Source of the DNA: Symbiodinium natans
Lineage: Eukaryota > Sar > Dinophyceae > Suessiales > Symbiodiniaceae
Direction: 5' to 3'
Assembly: GCA_905221605.1 (NCBI GenBank)
Contig: CAJNDS010002621.1
Coordinates: 1-64,000, forward strand
Length of the DNA: 64,000 bases
In this document: positions 59,004 through 64,000 of the stretch, piece by piece
How positions within the stretch are numbered: position 1 is the stretch's first letter
Layout of the letters: each line of letters opens with the position of its first letter
Notes under the pieces: generated by a model
The model's input: the letters and a program-made list of their open reading frames with translations, nothing else
Told to the model about the DNA's origin: nothing
Databases searched by the model: none
Translations under genes and position numbers: made by a program

Positions 59004-59305
59004 GAATCGTTTTCCGATTCCGGTGCCAGAGACAGCATGCACAAGAATCTGCATGACACCTGAAGCATCTCATAGCTTCAAAGAATAGCAATGTCTGTGG
59101 TGAAAGCAAAGCAGGGAAAAAACACGATTGGCAGAATCCCTGTACCGCATTGGGAATCGTTTTCCGATTCCGGTGCCAGAGACAGCATGCACAAGAATCT
59201 GCATGACACCTGAAGCATCTCATAGCTTCAAAGAATAGCAATGTCTGGGGTGAAAGCAAAGCAGGGAAAAAAAAACACGATTGGCAGAATCCCTGCACCG
59301 CACTG
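59004..59305. repeat. Two-copy tandem duplication, 150 bp unit
   Basis: GAATCGTTTTCCGATTCCGG at 59,004 starts a segment repeated from 59,154 with very few changes (GTCTGTGG against GTCTGGGG, and the length of an A run). It is recent. The minus-strand frame repeats MRCFRCHADSCACC twice, but a coding role is doubtful. Confidence 0.85.
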
Positions 59306-59518
59306 ATTGGGCACGAAGCAGCTACTGATACGCCGAGACTGCGTAGGAGCCCCAGCTATGAGCCGCATTGAGCAAGACACGCTTCCAAACCTTGCTACTA
59401 TTGGGCCTTAATAATAAGAATAGGGTGTTAGGGGGGTTATTGTAGTATAAATAACATCAGGGAATACTATTTGTATATGATTCACCTGTGAGAACTTGTC
59501 CCCAAAGACGAGGCTCAT

Positions 59519-59821
59519 TCACGGTCGTGCCCCTTGCCGTATCTGCGCACCTCCACCTCGTAAGGGATGCCCACCCTCCCTTTTGTCCAGCATTCCCCTG
59601 GACAAGCTTAACCTAGGCTGCCCAGTAACCAAGGCTGAAAAAGGGTGCCCTTTTTTGCTTACAGGGGTTCATAAGGGAACCTAAACCCCCCAAAAAGGGA
59701 ATAAGGGTACTACTGGGCATCCTCGTAACTGTTTCTGGGATCTTAAGCCAAGTTGAACGAGGGCATCTGCTTTGGATTTGATTCTGTTCAGGGCTCGTAG
59801 ACAAAGGGTACCACAGCATCG
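59519..59821 (-). CDS. Two exons at a gene 3' end, split by an M4 introner
   Basis: The block 59,821-59,730 and the block 59,612-59,519 flank the intron 59,613-59,729. One frame reads through as ADALVQLGLRSQKQ, LSLSRGMLDKREGG and ends TGA at 59,521-59,519. A second frame (LKIPET to VKLVQGNAG) is also open across the junction, and a third reads VGIPYEVEVRRYGKGHDRE at its end. The intron is well supported; the frame is not. The gene may be the last part of the membrane-protein gene upstream or a separate one. Confidence 0.4.
59613..59729 (-). mobile_element. Introner-type element, family M4 (117 bp)
   Basis: TAAC (GTTA on the minus strand) is present at 59,609-59,612 and 59,726-59,729. Inverted ends are CTAGGCTGCCCAGTA and CGAGGATGCCCAGTA (12 of 15). 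On the minus strand it opens GT and closes AG, as in the ankyrin introns. Inner GGGTGCCC/GGGTAC sequences match the 6,399-6,525 copy. Confidence 0.75.
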
Positions 59822-59844
59822 GGCTTCCTAGGAAACATTCAGGC

Positions 59845-61777
59845 TCAACCTTTCAAGAACGCCGCCTGGATGGGCGGAAGAGGCGCCGGAGGAGGGCTGA
59901 AGCCCTGTTGCTGCTTGGGCACAGCCGTCGTGGCAGGAGGCAGCCCGGGCGGGAGCTGAGGAAGATCGATGCCGGGAGGGAATTGAGGAAAGCTGGGCGG
60001 CTGCGAGGGCAATGGGGCGTCTTCCAAGGGGTTGCTGTCCTCGACATCCAGGAGCTCGTTGAGGCCAAGGTGAAGTTGGATGTAGGCGGCCTTCGTTACG
60101 GCCAACACGCTGAAGACCATAGAAACACAGGTGCTCAAAAATGCTTCTGGGCTGTCGCTGAAATGGAAGGCTGCGACATACTGGAGAAGTAAGGACAGTG
60201 GGGCCTCGATGCTCTTCTCGCTCTTCACAATCCGCAGGTAAGTATCTGTGGGGAAGCCCAAAGCATGTGACTCCAAGAAGGAGGTGAAAAGCTTAGCCGG
60301 GCCATTCCGCAACTCTGCCACAAGAGTAATCACAACAATGGTAGCCTGCAGAGCTGCAAAGCCCCAATGCTTGCCAGAGACTGCGTACTGGTAGAGGCAA
60401 TTCAAGTCCAGAAGGAAGTCCGCGAGCAGCATGGCGAATTCGACGTCCAGCTTGATGCGATCCATGTAGGTGCGGTCCTTACTGCTGTGAAGCGTGATTC
60501 CGAGGGACCCCGGGACCACCGGGACCACCTGTTTTGAACCCAAACGAGCCCTCAGCCCTGCCAACCCTCTGCCCGACAAGCCGGGCCTGGGTCAACGAGG
60601 TTATTTCAAATCACAGTTCAATGCAACGAAAAACTGTGACCCAGGTCCCAATTCCCACGTAAGTCTACTGAACCCTCAACCCAAAAAACCAAGGCTCAAG
60701 GTTCCCTTCCTTCATTTGCACGAGCAAGGCACTTGCTCTCTCGCAAACCGATCTCTGCAAAGCTCTGTCTGAAGGAATTGTGCCGCAGCCACAAACTCCC
60801 TGCTTTCCACATAGCGCGCCCCGAAGTAAAACACCCACGCAAAAGACAAACACTGCACCAGTCGGGATGTAGAGGTAGGCCCAACCTGCCATAATGTAAG
60901 CACGTGCAAGCGGGTCATGCGGATCACATGACATCGCCCACATTTGACACATGAATGGTTGGTCTCGCCGGCATCTGAAATACTGGATTAGGTCCAGCTT
61001 CTGTTTGAGACACAAGCCTCGAAGCATCTCGGGAAGCCGGAAATCTTCACACAATGTCTGCAACAAAGTTGCACGTCCAGTCATGTTCGCCACTCCAAGC
61101 GGATCGTAGGAATCACAGTCCCCGTCCATTTGACACTGACACAAGAGAGTTTCTGGCCATAAGCACGTATTTGTTGTCAGTTCAGCTTTGTTTTCGTCCC
61201 TTTTTTTTTTTCATTTCATACTCCAATAACGCGCAGCTGATCCTCCAATAAAGCCTGAAAGGATCGTCTGACTGCATAAAAGTACCCACAATGACAACGC
61301 CGCAAGCTGTCTTCAACGCAATTGTCAGAACAAAAAACACCAAACTTGTTGTTGCTTGCGGAAAAGGCCAAAAGCGGAGTATCGTGCAGGAAAGAAAGCG
61401 TGCAGACCCGTGGCCTGCTGAAACTCACAAGTGAACTTGCCGGTGCGTCTCACATTTGCAAAGTGTCCAGCCCATACGGCGAGGAGCAACTGAATTGCAA
61501 GGATTCCGATGCCTGCAAATATGCCAGTCTGACTAGTATCGAGTTGCTGCCCTGCTTGCACCAAGACGAGGGTCGAGAGGACCTCAAACAAAGTCAGAAC
61601 CCAAATCAGCCATGCTTGTCTTCGAAAGCCCGGCTGGTCACCGAGAATCTCTTGTGTGGCCAGCAACTTCGCTGAAACTCTGCATTCGGGCATTGCGACA
61701 CTGCCTGGCAAACTATGGGCCCTGCCCCCGGTGAAAACCTGAAACCAAAATGGCTTGCCGACATTCTCCATGTTCAT
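59845..61777 (-). CDS. Multi-pass membrane protein, at least three exons
   Basis: Exon blocks: 61,777-61,429 (ATG 61,777; MNMENVGKPFWFQVF), about 61,180-60,690, and about 60,545-59,848. Membrane segments include AWLIWVLTLFEVLSTLVLV, IFAGIGILAIQLLLAVWAG, AYLYIPTGAVFVFCVGVLL, LQATIVVITLVAEL and FLSTCVSMVFSVLAV. The last exon carries VEFAMLLADFLLDL and IEAPLSLLLQYVAAFHF, reminiscent of XK-related and similar polytopic proteins of dinoflagellates, and ends in a long Pro-rich cytosolic-type tail (LPQLPPGLPPA). A Cys-rich loop (CQCQMDGDCDSYDP; CRRDQPFMCQMWAMSC) suggests an extracellular or lumenal domain. The first donor GTGAGT at 61,428 is clear; the other junctions are approximate. Function unknown. 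Confidence 0.6.
60585..60653. repeat. Palindromic segment between two exons of the membrane-protein gene
   Basis: GGCCTGGGTCA and TGACCCAGGTCC are inverted repeats, with inner CACAGTT/AACTGTG. It lies in the intron between the second and third exon blocks, like the introner elements, but its exact borders are not set. Confidence 0.55.
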
Positions 61778-62109
61778 ACGTGGAAGCACAAATGGTTGAT
61801 TTCAAATCATTTCCTCCTGATACACTAAACTTCGTGTGAATACAAATAGGTTTACTTTTGGTGAACATCTCGTTTGACAGGTATATCTCAAACGGCTGTT
61901 GAAACGCAGGAAAGGCTCCAAACCCTAAGCCTCAAGCCTCAACCCTAAATCCTAAACCCAAGGTTCTTTGCAGGCTCTACAAGCCCACAAACTCGCCACC
62001 CACGAGCACTAAACTATGGTGTAATTATATGGGGGCCATACGGGAATAATTTACTACCCCTAAACCCAAATTTCTTTGCAGCTCCATATATCTATATATT
62101 TATATATGC

Positions 62110-62238
62110 CCTAATCTCGCCTCCATTGCTTCTACGGAGATCTCCACGGATGACTCGGCGCGGTGCAGGGCGTCGGCGTGACTCAGCATCGTCGCGTACT
62201 CCTGCATATGCTTCGGCGGAGGGCTTTTCTGCCTATAT
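62110..62238 (-). CDS. Candidate exon, unknown protein
   Basis: Reads PPPKHMQEYATMLSHADALH and continues RAESSVEISVEAMEA. Helical and charged. Upstream is 62,460-62,545 in the same orientation. Family unknown. Confidence 0.5.
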
Positions 62239-62349
62239 TTAACTCGTGATGAAAAAACAAGAAGCCCAAAAATGACTCAAAGGTTTCCGCAAAGAGAGGA
62301 ACAAAGCAACAAAAACAAGGGGGCTTCAGCCTAAAAAGGAAAAAGAAAA

Positions 62350-62655
62350 CGAACCCTAAACCCTAAACCCTAAACCCTGAACCCTGAACCCTAAACCCTA
62401 AACCCTAAACCCTAAACCCTAAACCCTAAACCCTAAACCCTAAACCCTAAACTCACTTTTTGCCGCCCGTCATCCTCCAAGCTGAGGAGCTGGTCCTGTG
62501 CCCAGAAGCATGAGATGAAGGAGCCGATGCTTCTCATAGCTGTATTAGTTTAGGGTTTAGGGTTTAGGGTTTAGGGTTTAGGGTTTAGGGTCTAGGGTTT
62601 AGGGTTTAGGGTTTAGGGTTTAGGGTTTAGGGTTTAGGGTTTAGGGTTTAGGGTG
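62350..62655. repeat. Oppositely oriented telomere-type arrays
   Basis: CCCTAAA units at 62,350-62,450 and TTTAGGG units at 62,550-62,655 flank a coding-like block, the same arrangement seen at 3.9-4.2 kb and 8.1-8.5 kb. Confidence 0.9.
62460..62545 (-). CDS. Candidate exon, unknown protein
   Basis: Reads MRSIGSFISCFWAQDQLLSL and continues EDDGRQK, exactly filling the gap between two opposed telomere-type arrays. Function unknown. Confidence 0.45.
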
Positions 62656-62720
62656 ACTAAACAATTCTGTTCCCCATTGTTCTATTTTTTCACCATGGTT
62701 CAATAGTTCGGAAATTGTAT

Positions 62721-62817
62721 CGAGTTCCCCGTTATACTAACAGTCCTAAGTAGGGATGAAAGTATCCGCGATTAGAATCCCTATTAAGGACTGTTAGTAT
62801 AAGGGGGAACATCCCAA
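62721..62817. mobile_element. Palindromic element, family M1 (copy)
   Basis: Left arm GAGTTCCCCGTTATACTAAC and right arm ACTGTTAGTATAAGGGGGAA, then CATCCC, form an imperfect palindrome matching 30,664-30,770. Confidence 0.7.
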
Positions 62818-62819
62818 AA

Positions 62820-64000
62820 TATCATCGTTGACGAAGATGATCCTTACGGCCTTCGGATTTCAAGTAATAGCCTTCTTTTGGAGCTATATAGGGAATGAAT
62901 CTGTCTCCGCTTACTGGCTCTTAGTAGGCAAGTAAGTTAGGAATTAGAAGCACCTTTTTGGAACGGAAACATACAAGCATTGATGGTAAAATAATCCCTA
63001 CAGTACTGCCCCACTCACTTACTGGAAATGGCAAAACATGCTCCCGTGAGGCAAATACTCTCAGCCCTGAACCTAAGACTTAAAAAACGAATTGGGGACT
63101 GATCTAAACTCGGTGATGCTTTTTGGTTACCCCAAACTGTAAGGAACGGAATAGCGTAGTGAAGGGCCGCAAAGTTCCAGAATTTAGATCGGCCCCATTT
63201 ATGGAAGCGCATTTGGGCGACTGAGTTCCGCCTGGTTAGCATCGGCATCTGTCAACAAACCTCGGCTACAGCTCATCCAGCGGGCCTATCTTGGTAGTCA
63301 AGGGTTTTCGGTCTAAACCCTAAACCCCAAACCCCAAACCCTAAACCCTAAACACTAAACACTAAGCCCTAAACCCTAAGCCCTAAACCCTAAACCCTAC
63401 ACCCCATTCTTAGGTGGCCATCCTGCACGCACTTCTACATTGTCACTCAACACTGCACAAGATTGCCTGCGGCTTGATTGGGTATGTTCGGGTTTGAGAC
63501 GCAGGGCTGGCTCAAAGCCGGGGACCGTCCCCTGGCACTGTGCTTATTCACATGCGCAAGCTTTCCATGGCAGATGTGCAAGCGAAAAGACAAGGGAGAT
63601 CTTGAACTAGGTACCATACAACCCCTAACGTGACCTGTTCCGATCTTCCACTTTGGAGCAGATGTTTACACTACTTTGTGCTGGCTGCTACTCGATGCCG
63701 GCAGTAGTTCAAACTCTTGCCATGTGCCTGCGCAGCGCAGACGGGAACACTGCACGACCCTACAAAGTAAGCCACCTATTCCTATACTAGGAGCTCTGTC
63801 CCTAAACCCTAAACTCGAACAATACCTCCTCTTAACTGGAAACAGTTCACTGAAAGATTGCGCTCCAGTGTTTATTTGCATCTCAGATACCATTGCTTTA
63901 TTAAAGAAAAGCCTCCTTCCTGCTTTCTTTTCCCACTTTCTTCAGTTTGAAGAAGTGGCCTCCTCTACCTAGCCTTTCTTCCCTCTTTTCTGCTTCTTTA
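62820..64000. other. End of window, no firm gene
   Basis: A degenerate CCCTAAA array occupies 63,315-63,400. Minus frames at 63,015-63,248 and 63,666-63,893 have no domain or splice support. The block 63,420-63,560 has a weak exon-like frame. The final 100 bases are C/T-rich. Confidence 0.35.

Noticed and set aside
58960-59298. Cys-rich minus-strand protein with an internal repeat
   Set aside because: The repeat is a recent DNA tandem duplication, and reading-frame continuity across it follows from its 150-bp length (a multiple of three), not from coding constraint.
1-64000. Chromosome end / true telomere
   Set aside because: TTTAGGG and CCCTAAA arrays alternate in orientation, are short, and are surrounded by unique sequence and exons on both sides throughout the window.

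Overview
The window looks like dinoflagellate nuclear DNA, probably Symbiodiniaceae-like. Plant-type telomeric heptamers (TTTAGGG/CCCTAAA) are scattered through nearly all host DNA. Genes are cut into small exons. Some introns start with GC or GA rather than GT. A large LTR retrotransposon has the Gag-protease-integrase modules I associate with dinoflagellate copia-like elements. The species assignment is inference; no rRNA or spliced-leader locus was found to confirm it.

Every gene or exon I could support reads on the minus strand. From high to low coordinate: exons at 62.1-62.6 kb; a multi-pass membrane protein (59.8-61.8 kb); candidate exons at 56.9-58.8 kb; the retrotransposon (32,751-56,550); candidate exons at 25-32.2 kb; a repeat-built coiled-coil gene (22.8-24.9 kb); a WWE plus PARP ADP-ribosyltransferase gene (20.5-22.5 kb, 5' end not found); candidate exons at 17.9-19.9 kb; a metallophosphoesterase gene spread over about 8 kb (9.5-17.5 kb) with its motifs in the right order; a ubiquitin-like plus ankyrin gene that can be spliced completely (5,177-6,986, six exons, 409 aa); and candidate exons at 2.9-4.9 kb.

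The retrotransposon is 23.8 kb. It has TG...CA LTRs of 674 and 687 bp that are almost identical, a 5-bp target duplication (TTACA) and a pur-rich tract beside the 3' LTR. Its minus strand encodes a coiled-coil protein, a Gag-like protein with CCCH fingers, an aspartic protease, a DNA-methyltransferase-like domain, an integrase with an HxD module, a 642-aa protein and a 3,044-aa protein. I could not recognise a reverse transcriptase. A nested insertion of about 965 bp with an 8-bp target duplication interrupts what was one frame. The pentamer CTATC (GATAG on the sense strand) is strongly enriched through LTRs, UTR and coding sequence, in more than one codon frame.

Several host introns carry short terminal inverted repeats beginning CTTRG or similar and lie between 3-4 bp direct repeats, so they look like introner transposons. 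One of them contains a telomere-type array, which suggests how some arrays spread. Related palindromic elements also occur outside recognised genes.
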